Assembly: GCA_022225965.2 (NCBI GenBank)
Contig: JAKJXP020000016.1
Span: 496,001-560,000 of the forward strand
From: Diatrype stigma
Taxonomy: Eukaryota; Ascomycota; Sordariomycetes; Xylariales; Diatrypaceae
Length of the DNA: 64,000 bases
Direction: 5' to 3'
Both the position numbers and the translations under genes were made by a program. Position 1 is the stretch's first letter. Each line of letters starts with the position of its first letter. The notes beneath the pieces are model-generated. The model searched no databases, was not told the DNA's origin, and saw only the letters and a list, made by a program, of their open reading frames with translations. Shown here piece by piece: positions 12,031 through 24,532 of the stretch.

Positions 12031-14501
12031 TGTATATATGATATTACGCGGTTAACGGCCCAAAGGGCCATGCCGGTATACGTTTAGTTTTAACATAATA
12101 GGAAACCTTAAACCGAAATCGAAAAGAAAAACTTATTGATTCGTACCGAAGTCGTTTTTTTGGTTATATATAAAAGATATTTAAAACGGTTTCTGCCCGT
12201 TCCTTATTATAGGAAGGCCTAAAGCCATTTATTAAACCAAAAGAAAGGTTATGGCGCGAAGCCGGTCCGGCTTTGCGCCGTAAACGTATGGCGTACGTAT
12301 TATTAAGTATAATGCCGGTATATTAAATAAGCGAAAGTAAATTATAGGGAAAGGAAGGGCGGTACGGGATGGCCCGTACGTCCGGTGCATCGTTTCGGGT
12401 ATAAGTAAACCACCTATTCCGGCCGGTATCGATTCGACGACGACCTAACCGGCAAAACAAATTATATATCGCCTTTAAGGTATAAATACCCTGACCTTTT
12501 TTCGTCCGGAAAATTTTCCTTTTTTTTTTAATAATAATAACCAATCCGGTACGTAATTTTTTTCCGCTATCGATTCGACTCTTAAAAATAAAGGTTCGAA
12601 CCGACTTTTTATTACTTTTTAATTTATTACAATTGTTTCCTTTATTTTTTGCGTTATGCGCGAATTCGAATCGCTTTTGGGCGTCCGGAAATCCAGGCGC
12701 CCAAGGTCGGTTCGAATTCGCGCAGTTTTCCATTATTTCCGACGTCGATCCGATATTTGCTAACTTCGATAGTATATTATTTAGCCGTTTAATTTTATTT
12801 GTCCGCCCGCTTTATAGCCGACTTCGTTTTGTTTTTTCCGTTTTATCGTTTTGCTATCGTTTTTGCGGCTTAGCCGTTCCGACTTCGCGATAATATCGGG
12901 CCCCTTTAAAAAGCCCGCTTTCGATATTTCGATTTACCCTAACCTTTTATCGAAAAAAGTAAAATGCGTATTTTATACGTACCGCATAACGAAAAATTCT
13001 TTTTTATTTTACTGCGACCGTTATAAGTCGTTTCGTTTTCGTATCGTTATATTCCGATATTTAACCGACATAACTAATAAATCTCGTCGATGTATTACGT
13101 ATAAGCATTATAAAAAAACCATTTCCGATTATTCCGAAATAAGTTTTCCGTTTTTTTTTCGAAATCGTTTTAATTTCGCTTAATTCGTTAATAATTTTAA
13201 ATCCGAATTCCGAAAGTTTTGGTCGTTTGTTATAAAATGTTAAGCGAACCTTACCGAAAACGCATAAAAGGTAAGCTAAGGTTTTCCTTAAATCGGTTCG
13301 TATTAATTCCGTTTTAAAACGTCGAACGAATATACGACGTTTTATGCAAAACTCGATCCGCTATACATAAACGCGCCAAAAAACTGCCCGTTTATGCGTC
13401 GCCTTTGGACGACCCTTTTAGTAACGTCGTAATAATTACGCCTATTTTTATCCGCATTTCGGCCCGTATTTATATTTCAGCTTTTTTCGTTTAAGTCCGC
13501 GGCGAAATAAAATCGACTTCGCGTTTTAAATCCTTAGGTATTAATATTTTTTAATTATTAAAATCCATTAAAATATATCGTTGCGATTTTAATCCGGCCT
13601 TTTTGTTTAGTCCTAATTCCATCCGTAATCGTCCGGCGGTCGCCGTTCCTTTTTTTTCGGCGATAGCGAAAGCTTTTTTTGCACCCAATAAATGCGCCCC
13701 CGACGCGTTTTCGGCCGGCTTTCGAACCGGTCGCCTTTCGTTGCATTAACGATTAGGTTATGGTATTAATGCGGCGTATATTTCGTCGTAATTTCGGTTG
13801 GCTTTCGTATCGTTTTCGAATCGACATTAAGCCGTCCGTCCTTTAGTTTATGCATCGTAATTAATTTTCTTATTTTCGACAAAACGTCGCTTCATTTTTT
13901 TTTCGAAATCGGCTTTAATAAATGAAATTATTTTCGCGATAATTTATTCGTATTTGATATATCGTTGGCCCGTATGCATTAGGCCCTATTCGATAAAAAA
14001 TTAACGTTCCATTTTAATAATAGCTTTAATATCAGCTTATATTATTCGAACCGGCTAAAACGTATTAGCCATTTTATTACGTAATCGGTTAAATTTATGG
14101 TTAATAATGCCTTGTTATATCGAAAATCCTTTAATCCTACCAGCAATGCCGGTCAAAAATGAACTACGTTTAAGTAATAATTTAAATAATGCAATAACGT
14201 TTTTTTTTATTATCCATAAGCGCATATCGGAATAATATCGGAAATACGTCGTTCCAACAAAAAGCTACGTAAGCCAATCTTTTCGGTTCTAGCCTGTACC
14301 AATATCGAACTTTAAAACTTCGTTAGCGTTTGGTATAATCGGAGGACGTTTTCGTCGGGTCTGATTTGGGCCGGTATACGTCGGACTCCCGTCCTATATC
14401 GGATCGAGTTATTCGTCTTAATCTTTCACCGGAACTGCCAGGCAGCTAGCAACGCCGGATGTAGCTTTATTTTGCGGCGCTTGCGTCTTTTTTTTATTGC
14501 T
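12031..14501 (-). mobile_element. Family C element, copy 1, longest (2.47 kb)
   Basis: This repeat occurs four times in the window and is unclassified. On the minus strand it runs from a 5' end at about 14501 to a 3' end with a TA-rich tail next to 12031. A small palindrome, GGCCCAAAGGGCC (12057-12069), lies just inside the 3' end and is matched at 44753-44765. It is flanked by 17-bp target duplications. Copy 4 is 5'-truncated and also has a 17-bp duplication. Together these suggest a non-LTR retroposon. I saw no reverse transcriptase motif, so it may rely on another element or be of another class. Confidence 0.7.
12323..13855 (-). pseudogene. Family C protein gene, about 511 codons, unrecognised
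   Basis: The frame starts MHKLKDGRLNV at 13855 and ends at a stop at 12323, also used in copy 2 (32278). Reading TAA, TAG and TGA as RIP products, it stays in one frame throughout. Segments include IYWVQKKLSLSPKKKERRP (N-terminal, basic), VIHRRDLLVMSVKYRNI (middle) and FRTKKGQGIYTLKAIYNLFC (C-terminal). The C-terminal block is conserved in frame in copies 2 and 4, which argues that it was once a protein. It is basic, with no CCHC, YADD, HUH or DDE pattern that I can see. Function unknown. Confidence 0.5.
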
Positions 14502-14518
14502 AAGGCAAATATTATATA

Positions 14519-15166
14519 TAAAAAAATAACGTCGATTCATTTTTTATCGATATCGAAAATATAACGAATTAATTATACCGCAAAAGCGTTACGTTAAATT
14601 ATTAACATTATAAATACAACTTATTTATTTTAAAGGCTTAAATTAAGTAATGCTTTAAATATTATAAATTCAAATATAAAGCGGTTTATTATTATTCGAA
14701 CGAAATATATAATTAATGCAATTCAAAAATATATAAAAAAGTTAATTATTAATTAAAAGCGGGCAATTATTTTCCGAAATGCCCAATTATAAAATAAAAT
14801 ACTTATCGTAATTAAAGGATTACCCGAAAACAAAAGAAACGCAAAAGTACGTACGAACTGCGTATTTTTTGCGTCCAATTAAATTCGAAGCGTTAACGCG
14901 GCCCTTTTTCTTAACGTTTTAAGGAAATAATTTCGTAACGCTTACGTTAAATAATCCGGCCGAACGGCTACGAAAAAAGCCGTAAATAAATCGATCCGTC
15001 GAAAATACGAAGGCGTTTAAAAATAATATCTAAACAAACGACCTTTTTCTTATTAATTTATAGCCCTTAATAATAACTTATTCGCAAAACGTTAATAGCA
15101 ATTAAATTATGCATAATACTTAATAAAAGAATCAACCGTTTTCGCTTGGAATATTACAAATAAACC
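14519..15166 (+). pseudogene. Coding sequence X, part 2
   Basis: This continues the frame of part 1 after family C copy 1. It contains ALNIINSNIKRFIIIRTKYI and AVNKSIRRKYEGV, broken by TAA codons only. It ends at the target duplication of LINE-B (15167-15178). No domain recognised. Confidence 0.45.
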
Positions 15167-15178
15167 GTAAATTTTATA
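15167..15178. repeat. Target-site duplication of LINE-B, left
   Basis: GTAAATTTTATA here and GTAGATTTTATA at 21704-21715 flank LINE-B, 12 bp with one RIP-type transition. Confidence 0.85.
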
Positions 15179-15814
15179 ATATCCTTCTATAACTTTCTTT
15201 TCCTACCCCTATACTTTATTAAGACTCTTTTTTGCATAATTCTCTCTTATATCGTAAGCTTTACCCTTATACTTGCTTTTGAATTAGGTAAATCCCCCGA
15301 GAATATCGGATATCGTCCATTCTTAGCGGCCCTTAATCTTTCCGTAACAAACATTTAGAACAGATCTTAAAAAACCGGTTCCCGTTATATTTATAAACCC
15401 ATTTACGATGGCTAATAATAACGGCAACAATCCAAAAGCCATTTCTTTCGTTCTAAAAAAGCCAAACGAAAAAACGGCAGCAGCAAAGCCTAATATTTCG
15501 AAAAAATACAAGTTCCAGGAAAACCTCTTTATCTAATTCCCCTTAGGAACCTCCAAAAATCCCTTAATAAACTTTATTCTGGCTGCGATTAAATTAATAC
15601 GTAAAAAAAAAGAATAAAGCATTCGAATTAAATTCGAGATGCTTATAACTTATTCCTTATTTTTCGATATCGTCCGAAATATATTTTAATAATCCATGTC
15701 CATGTATTAATAATAAGCCCGACTAACGCATTAGCAAATTAAATAATTAATCGTAAACCTAACGAACGCAAAAAGCCCGAAAAACTTTTTTCCTTTTCCT
15801 TCCTACGTTACGCG

Positions 15815-17602
15815 CTTTAAAATAAATGACCTAACTGCTTTCCGTTACGTTCCTTTCTTGCCAATACCGCCGGAGGATCCTATCGACTTCGTTTTCGACG
15901 AATCCCCTAAAAATACGCCCCTATTCCGTAAACGACGTATATCCTTTGCATCGTATCCTTTAGAAAATACGGCCATGTTAGCATTGTTATTATCTGCATT
16001 ACCTCGCTTTTAGCCCCAATCGTACGTAACGGCAGCCCGTTCTGAAAATAAGAAAGCCTAGGCTTGGATTAATGTAATAAGGAAATCTAAAAAAAACATG
16101 CAACCTATAGGCCTTAATTCCAACCGACCAATATAACCCTAACCCGTAAAGAAAACCGATAACCGCCTTTTCTTACGATTTATTCCCGACTACTTATAAT
16201 ACGCTCTACGACTTACGGACATACGAACCATAATAATAAATACTTTAAAGCTCGACTTACGTAAGATTATTAATGCCCAAAAAATTAAAACCAAATAAAC
16301 GATACGTTTCCGCAATAACACTGCTAAGCAATACATTTTCAACGAAGCTTCCAAAATAAAAGGCCTAATTATTAAGAAAACCAAAAACTGGCACATATAT
16401 ATCTTAATTGGAATCCCCGAAGAATTCCGTATTTATATAAGCCTTTAATCCATAAATACGGTTATTAAAACTAAAATCGTAACTTAAACGGGAATTAATC
16501 TTATTTCCTTATATCGCTTTAAGCGGCAGGTATCGGACGCCCCGACTTAAAAATAAATCGTAACATTTCCTTAAGTCGTTAAACGCTTTAAAATATTTAG
16601 CTCCCGTTCGAAAAAACTTATTACTAAGATTTCCAAAATTACTTAATATCAAATCTACTTAGGTTTCCATAATGGGCGATATTACGACAACGACTTACGT
16701 TGCCAATAATATGGCAAGGATTATAAAATATACGAGACTATTCGTTAGGAAAGCATTTGCAAGAATAAGGTTAAATGCCCCAATTATTGCGGCCCTTATA
16801 AGTACGATTCGTTAACATGCCCGGCCCGATTAATAAGGAAAAACGGCAAAATTATCCGATCGATTAAATAATAATTAGCCGAAATACAATAATTAAACGA
16901 ATAACAATATAACAAAGTATTACGGAAAAAAAAAACCTAATCGATATAACCGGCCCAGACTTAAGCAGCAATTTAGGCTTAAGTCCAGACTTAAATTACA
17001 GCATCCGCCATAAAAATAAAAAAAAAGGATAACCTTATGGGATTTTTTACCCCGACGGGCCCTAGGACCCCTAAGGGATTTCGATTGCTTCCTTTTTTTT
17101 TGCCGCCATAAATAACACGACGAATACTGCTTTAACCTTTTACTTTCGCCCCCGTTTCCGTTTCCGCTTATATCGCTGCTGTTATTGCTATTATTATTAA
17201 TACCAACGTAACTAAAAGCATAAAAAATAAAGGAAAAAACGGCAAAAACGTTTATATCGACGACGCCGAAAAAAAAAGAAACGACCTCTTATACGACGAC
17301 GAAAGGGAAACAAAGGAATACCCTATTCCGGCAAGCCCTTTTACCCTAAACGTTACGAAAGCAACGGATAAGCGTTAGGCCCGACTCCGCGAAGCCATTG
17401 CTAGAAATGCCCTTACAATAAGGGCTAACGATAATATTAACGAATTAATAAATACCCTTCGCCCGCAAGTAAAAAATACGATTTTATAATATATTTACGA
17501 ATAAAACTTCAGAAATGTTGCGACCGGGATAAATATCGCCGAAATCGCCAGGTTCGACGACGAGCAGCGACGACGAAAAAAGCAAAACAATAACCCCTAA
17601 TA
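15815..17602 (+). pseudogene. LINE-B ORF1 (gag-like RNA-binding protein)
   Basis: ORF1 proteins of Tad1-type LINEs bind the element RNA. The N-terminal block reads PEDPIDFVFDESPKN, matching the better-kept start in LINE-F (52405). The zinc knuckle is at about 16773-16829 and reads CPNYCGPYKYDSLTCPAR; LINE-A keeps CPNCRGPYKFDSLT, so one Cys has become Tyr here. A later conserved stretch (KRRNDL...FTLNVT) precedes the end at about 17602. The start codon appears lost. About 595 codons, with many RIP stops. Confidence 0.75.
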
Positions 17603-17639
17603 ATAACGGAACGTCCGCTAAACTTTAAAAACAACACCG

Positions 17640-20600
17640 TCCGATTTCCTAAATAATTACTTATAATATAAATTAATATCCGCAAGGGAAAAAAAAAAGG
17701 CACCATATACGATACAGCACTTAAAACGGCAAACGACGCAAAGACGGACGTCGTATTAATATAAGAACCATGGATAACAATATCCCATGGCAAAAAACAA
17801 ACCAAAACCCATTTCCGATACGATATTTTCTTACCGGTAAAAAACTGGACGGAATATCCTAAAATATTTATATACGTCCGAAAAAACCTACGGCTTAATA
17901 CCGCACAACTGCGCCTTTTCGTTATCAGGAATGTGGTAATAATATAAATTAACGACGTTATTATTAGAAACGTTTACTTAAACGGCGGCGCATTTTACGC
18001 ATTACTAACGGAATTCGAATAATAAGAGCCAGGCTCCCGAAGAATAATAGCAGGCGACTTTAACGCGGTATACTAAACGTAGCAACCGCAATAACGCAAG
18101 CGGCATAACGGTTCCGGACAAAAGATAACGGATTAATTCGAAAGCCAAAACCTCCAGGTTTTTAACGGAAATGAATCCACGCATTATTTAAGGAATACCA
18201 TCGACCTTATGGCATCCAACATTTTAGGAAATTCGGCTAAAATAAATAGCGATATATATATTAATTCGAACTATTATACCTTAATCGGCAGAATATTAAT
18301 TAGCAAACCTACTAAAATCCCTAAACCGAAGCTTACTTTTTTTTTAAATGCGGCTTTAAAATTCTTTTAACTTATTTATATATATTAAATAAAACAGCCG
18401 GCCGTATTTGCGTTAATATAAAAATACGAAAATTTAATCCGCCGCTTATTAAATACGCTTAATCGGGTAATAAAAACGTCGGGCAAATTTAAACATAACC
18501 GCGGACAAAACGCGTTTTGATAAACCGATAAGTGCGATAAAGTTATTAAACGAATGCATTAATCGGTAGCGGAAAATGAAATTCCGGACCCGAATACGGC
18601 AAGAAAATACAAATTCATTATCCGATACGCAAAAAAGCTATACTGGGAACGGCAAATAACTAACGCCATTTCGGACAAATCGATTTATAATATAATAAGC
18701 TGGTACAAATTTAAAAACAACTTTCGAGTTTCCTTAATAATAAACGGAAACCGAATAATAACCAATACGAAAGAAAAAATCCAATATTTCCGGCATAAGG
18801 TCCTTATTTCTAAGGCCAACAGTAAGAACATCGAAAATCCGTAGCGCCCGTTCGAGCCTTACGACCTTAATCCTTTCGCTTCCGACCTTCGAGCATCCGC
18901 ATATACGCATAAGCCCATTCCTTAAAACCTATCGGTTATAATGGCGGAAATTAAGGACGTTTATATTAGGACCTTTAATACGGCTCCGGAAAAAAACGGG
19001 CTAACGGCCCTATTATTTCAATATACATGGCCGGCCATTAAAAACGCAGTCCGTACGTTTTATAAAAAATACTTACGATACGGATATCATTTAATGCCGT
19101 TTCGTATTGCTAAAGTTATTATGTTTCCAAAAATAAGCAAATCCGACTTTACGGCAGTAAAATCCTAACGCCTTATTTCCTTTCTTTTTTGCCTCGGCAA
19201 AGGCTTAAAACGGTTAATTATTAAACGCATATTAATAATAGCTATCCGTAAAGGTATTATTAATATCCAACAATTCGGAGCCTTACTTAAAAGGTCGGCC
19301 TTAAATTTGGCAACGTACGTTATATATAACGTAAAAGCAACCTTCGTTTAAAACAAAATTATATCGTTTTTAATTCTAAACGTTACTGGCGCTTTTAATG
19401 CGGTATTACGTAATAAACTAATATTTCGATTTCGGTAATAAGGATGGAATTACTTATTAATTAAATAAGTCGATTCGTTTATAATTAACCGTTCCGTATC
19501 CATACGAATGGAAAATATTATTATAAATCCCGGCCCTTTATTTTGCGGCATCCCTTAAGGCTTCCCAGTATTTCCAATATTATTCATGCTATATACGAAA
19601 CCCCTTTTTCGGAAAGGCGCCCCATTAATCCGCTTTGGATATGCCGACGATGTAATAATATTACGTACAAACAAAACCATAACAGAAACCTTTGTTTTAT
19701 TAATAACCGATATTTCGGATATTTTTAACTAGGAACGGAAAAACGCCTTTATTTTCGACCTAATCAAAAACGACCTTAAGCACTTTTATAAAAGCCGGAC
19801 TTTCTTAAATGTTTTAATTATTACGGGAAATTTTGGAATATATTTATTTAATGAAGCAATTAAATGGCTAGGAATTTTTTTCGATTCCAAACTTAACTTT
19901 AAGGAATACGTATTTAAATGAACTGCTAAAGCCTTATGCGCCGTTAATTACATCCGTTATTTTAACAAAATAACGAAGGAATTATTATTAAATAAAACCG
20001 TAATAGCAGCAAAAACCTACGTATTTCCGGTAGCCATTTATAATACAAAAACCTAATATTTAAAAAAGAAACGCCTAGCGATTAAAAAATAGGGTCTTGC
20101 ATTTATAAGCATCCTAAGACACTTCGTAATTTCCGATAAGCCACTTAAAGTCGCCGCTAAGGCAATATTTCCAATTTGGCGTATCATTAATATTCCCATT
20201 TTATATCGTAAATTCGGCATTTCCTTTACGGAAATAATATACGAACAAATACGAAAACGACACGTTATTCGGCTTTGCAGCCTAAATCCGGCTTATCCGG
20301 TCGTATAACGCGCCAATTAACCAAAAAAACGTTGGCCCACGCGACTGCAATTAGCGTCGAACCTAACGGCAAAATGCCCCCGCCCCTTATTCCTAAATAG
20401 GAAATGGCCAAATAAGCCGTTATCCGTTTTAGCCGACAAAAAAAAGGAAAAAAACGCCCATAAAAAATAACTCGAATCCGTTTTTTTCCGAAACCTAATT
20501 ATTTACTTTAATAACTTCAAAATCGACCGAATTAATTAGGGCTTTATTATTTATTAAAGTAATAAACGTTTATATATAATTAATAAATTACTTCTAAATG

Positions 20601-21370
20601 CAGAAATTTTCGACGATAAAATAATAGCCGCGCATAAAACGGCTTAATAAGCAAAAAACGTATAATACGACCTAAACCTTTCCCTTATAAGCCTATACTT
20701 TTGCATCGATAATACGGCAATTATTCGATATATTTTCGGATATTTATCGGACAATTCTTAACGAAACTTCCTGGACTTTTATTAAGCGGTTTCCCGAATA
20801 CGTCCCTTTTTTTATTCCTTTTTTATTTAATGGGCCCCCGAATACGTCAAAATCGAAAGCAACGAAGCCGCAAACGCCTAAGCTAAGTTCGGCGCAAAGC
20901 GACCGGCTATCGACGACGACAGCCATATTACCGGCACCATAATTCTTTTCCACTTTCGACGCATTAACCGAAAAAAACGTTCATTCGTTTTTTCCGCCTA
21001 ATGGTTTTATAATACATTCCTTTTATATTAACGATAAAGGCTCGAAATAAGGAAGCCCCTTAAAAAGCTTTTCCTTATTCGAACAATTCTGTATCGTTTT
21101 TTCGTAAAGCGTTCCGGTTATGGGGACTTTATTAATTACTATATACGTTTTTATTATTTTAAGAACTTTATTATTAAGTATTAATGCCATTGCGATATTA
21201 AAAAGAAACTAGGCCATGTCGTTTTTTGCGACTTATTTTAAGGCACTTTCCGGACCTTAAGGATCCGGTACGGGCGCGAAACGAACGAACTTTTCGGCTA
21301 TAACGGCTACCGAAACTTCGCAGCCTTTATCGAAAAGACGCATCCTTATGGAACGCTAACGGAAAAATAA
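17640..21370 (+). pseudogene. LINE-B ORF2 (endonuclease, reverse transcriptase, RNase H)
   Basis: Domains appear in order. The APE-type endonuclease starts near 17690 and has VVLIQEPW-like sequence and GDFNA at 18053-18067. The reverse transcriptase follows: NTAPEKNGLTALLFQYTWPA opens at 18962, and the catalytic YADD is intact at 19640-19651. The RNase H region (20560-20950) keeps an IDNTAIIRYI motif. A C-terminal Cys/His motif ends in HVVFCDLF near 21220. The frame ends at about 21370. Both strands' ORF fragments in this span are shadows of it. Many CAA-to-TAA stops make it dead. Confidence 0.85.
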
Positions 21371-21608
21371 AATAATAACAACATATTTAAACATTGCTTT
21401 AAAGAATAAATAACGGACGATAGCAAGGCTCCGGAAGGAAATAACCATTCGTCGGAAAAATAAAAACTATTTCTTATGTCAAACCCTAATACGTTCGCGC
21501 TTTGTTTTGGGCTTGCTTATTTAGGCCTGCCCCTTAATATTCCAGCCGTCCTATATACTATACAGTATCGGGCCTTATATAGTTTTAATTATCCTATAGA
21601 CCTCTTAT

Positions 21609-21623
21609 ATCCCCTTTGGGGGT
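21609..21623 (+). other. LINE 3' UTR hairpin, LINE-B copy
   Basis: ATCCCCTTTGGGGGT forms a short stem with a four-base loop about 80 bases before the tail. The least mutated copies read ACCCCCTTCGGGGGT (55329-55343, 59332-59346), a UUCG tetraloop in RNA. Confidence 0.65.
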
Positions 21624-21715
21624 AACCCGTATGTAATTAGGTATATTAGCTAAATAAATTCACCTGGACGTAAAAATTCATTATCATTATTATTATTATC
21701 ATCGTAGATTTTATA

Positions 21716-22171
21716 AGAATTATTTTACGGGCCGAAACGTTACGACATTTTAACGATTTCGAAACCGCTTATTGCAATTCGGAACGTTCCTTAAATATCG
21801 ATACCGAAAGGCATAAAATATATAATTATATAATACAATAACGGAAATATATTTCGAATTATATTCGTAATAAATTCGAAAATACCTATATAATAAAACG
21901 AAACCTATACCTTTTAAAACCGGGCTACGATAAAAACGAAAAACGATTTAATCGATATCGTTTCGATATATAATCCATTTTTAAATAATAAAATAATTAC
22001 CGAATAAAACATTTTTATAAACGATTTATTTTTTAAAATTCGAATTTAACTTATTTTCGTATTAAGCGATTTTAATTTATATAATGCCATATGGATATTT
22101 AATAAAGAATTATATCGGAAAGCCAAAAGATTAATCGAATTCGTTACGAAATAAAACTTAAAATAATTATA
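21716..22171 (+). pseudogene. Coding sequence X, part 3
   Basis: The frame of X resumes after LINE-B with ILRAETLRHFNDFETAYCN and KRNLYLLKPGYDKNEKRFNR, again broken mainly by TAA. It ends where a LINE 3' fragment begins. No family recognised. Confidence 0.45.
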
Positions 22172-23795
22172 TTCGATACGAAAGCCTAATATTAAAAAAA
22201 ACGCCTAACAATTAAAGGCCAAAATATTGCATTAACCGGCATTCTAAGGCACCTTATAATTTCCAATACGCCACTTAAAATCGCCGCTAAAACAACCCTT
22301 CCAATTTGGCGTATCATTAATATTCCCATTTTATACCGAAAGTCAAAAATCCCTCCTATAGAGGTAATATACGAACAGATACGAAAACGATACGTTATTC
22401 GATTCCGTAACCTAAACCCGGCTTATTTGATAATTTAACGGACCAACCAACCACGAAAGCGCTGGCTTATGCGATTATAACTAGCATTAAACCTAATAAC
22501 AAATTGCTTCCGTTCTTTATTGCTAAACAAAAAATGGCCAGATAAGGCATTATCCGTTTTAATCGATAAAAAAACGTTCATAAAAATGGCTTAAATCCGT
22601 TCTTTTCCGAAACTTGGTTATTTATTTTAATGATTTCAAAATCGATCGAATTAATTAAGGCTTTGTCGTTTATTAAAGTAACAAACGCTTATACGTAGCC
22701 AATGGATCATTTTTAAACGCAAAAGTTTTCGACGAAAAAATAATAGCCGTTCGTAAAGCGGCATAATAAGCAAAAAACGCATAATATAACCTAAATTCCT
22801 TTTCGATAGGTTTATACTTTTATATCGATAATACGGCAGTTATTCGATATATTCTTGGATACTTATCGGATAATTCTTAATAAGACTTCCTAAAATTCCA
22901 TTAAGCCGTTTTCCGAATCCGACTATTAGCCTTTTTTGTTTAATGGGCTTTAGGATACGTCGAAATCGTCGAAATCGAAAACAACGAGGCCGCAAAGGCC
23001 TAAGCCAAATTCGGCGCAAAACGACCGGCTTTCGATAACGACAACCATATTATCGGTACCATAACCTTTTTTTACTTTTAACGTATTAGCCGGAAAAAGC
23101 ATTTATTCGGTTTTTTTACTTAATAGTTTCGCAATATATCCCATTCGTATTAACAATAAAAACTCGAAACAAATAAATTCTTTAAGGAACTTTCTTTTAT
23201 TCGCATAACATTATATCGCCTTTTCGCAAAACGTTCCGGATATGGAAATTTCGTTAATTACCATAAACGCTTTAAGTATTTTAATTCCGACGGGTACCGT
23301 TATTGCTGCGAAGCGAAAAAAAAACCAGGCTACGTTGCTTCGTACGATCTTTTTAGGGCACCTTTCGGTTCTTAAGGATCCGGTACGGACGCGAAACGAA
23401 CGAACTCTTCGGCCGCAATGGCCACCGAAACTTCGTAGCCTTTATCGAAAAGGCTCGTTCATACGGGCCAACGGCGAAAGAGTAAAATAACAACATTTCT
23501 GAACTTCGCTTTAAAAAATAAGTAACGGACGAATAGCGAGGCTCCGGAAGGAAATAACCACTCGCCGAAAGGATAAAAACCCTTTCCTATATTAAACCCT
23601 AATACGTTCGCGCTTTATTTCGGGCTCGTCCATTTGGATTTGTCCATTTCGGCCTGTCCCTTAATATTCCAGCCGTTCCATATGCTATACAGTATCGGAT
23701 TATATATAATTTTAGTCATTATATATCCCTTTCGGAAATAGAATGTATATAACTAAATAGGTCCATTTGGACGTAAAAATTTATTATTATTATTA
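22172..23795 (+). mobile_element. LINE 3' fragment (late RT, RNase H, 3' UTR)
   Basis: It aligns with LINE-B from about 20040 to the tail. It ends in an ATT-rich tail at about 23770-23795, directly before family C copy 2. It may be a 5'-truncated insertion or the remains of a longer LINE. No clear target duplication was found. The open frame at 23242-23490 is out of frame with ORF2. Confidence 0.8.
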
Positions 23796-23888
23796 TCATT
23801 AATTAATACGTTTTGGCCGGTTTAAATAATATAAATTAATATTTAAGTTATTATTAAAAACCTAACGCATACGAATTAACGACGTACC
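23796..23888 (+). mobile_element. Family C copy 2, first part
   Basis: These 93 bases match the reverse complement of about 13990-14085 in copy 1. The element was split here by LINE-A and continues at 30418. It lacks roughly the first 420 bases of copy 1. Confidence 0.7.
23875..23888. repeat. Target-site duplication of LINE-A, left
   Basis: ATTAACGACGTACC here is repeated without mismatch at 30404-30417. Confidence 0.9.
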
Positions 23889-24532
23889 CATCCTTTTATA
23901 ACTCTCTTTTTCTATCCCTATATTCTGCCAAGACTCTTTTTTGCATAGTTTTTTCTTATATCGTAAGCTTTACCCTTATACTTGCCTTTGGATCAGGCAA
24001 ACCCCCCGAAAATATCGGATACCGTCCACTTTTAGCGGCCCTTAATCCCCTCGTAACAAACATCCGGAATAGGTCTTAAAAAACCGGCTTCCGTTATACC
24101 TATAAACCCATTTATAATGGCTAATAATAACAATAACGGCAATAACCCAAAAGCTATCCCTTTCGTTCTAAAAAGGCCAAACAAAAAAACGGCAACAGCA
24201 AAGCCTAATGTCCCGAAAAAACATAAGTCCCAAGGAAACCTTCTTATTTAATTTTTCCTAAAAATATCCAAAAATTTCCCAACAAACTTTATTTTGGCTG
24301 CAACTAAATTAATACGTAAAAAAAAAAAACAAAGCACCCGAATTAAATTTAAAATGCTTATAATTTATTCCTTATTTTTCGATACCGCCCGAAACGTATT
24401 CCAATAATTCATATCCATGCATTAATAATGGATTCGGCTAGTTTATTAGCAAATCAAATAATTAATTATAAACCTGGTTAACGCAAAAAGTCCGGAAAAT
24501 CTTTCTTTTCCTTTTCCTTACGTTACGCGCTC

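Larger units (their letters stand above)
15179..21703 (+). mobile_element. LINE-B, full-length Tad1-like LINE (6.5 kb)
   Basis: It begins with ATCCTTCTATAACTTTC, the same 5' end as LINE-A, D, E and H, and ends in a CAT/TTA trinucleotide tail. It carries ORF1 and ORF2 and a 3' UTR with a hairpin (21609-21623). Target duplications on both sides show a clean, full-length insertion into sequence X. RIP has placed stops throughout both ORFs. The Tad1-like assignment rests on domain order: gag with CCHC, then endonuclease, reverse transcriptase, RNase H and a C-terminal Cys/His motif. Confidence 0.9.

Noticed and set aside
12323..13855. Tyrosine recombinase or pogo-type transposase in family C
   Set aside because: Some stretches are basic and helix-turn-helix-like, but I could not place the catalytic residues, and the 17-bp duplications do not fit a TA-duplicating transposon.
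23242..23490. 82-codon frame as a gene
   Set aside because: It is out of frame with the LINE ORF2 C-terminus found at the same place in other copies.
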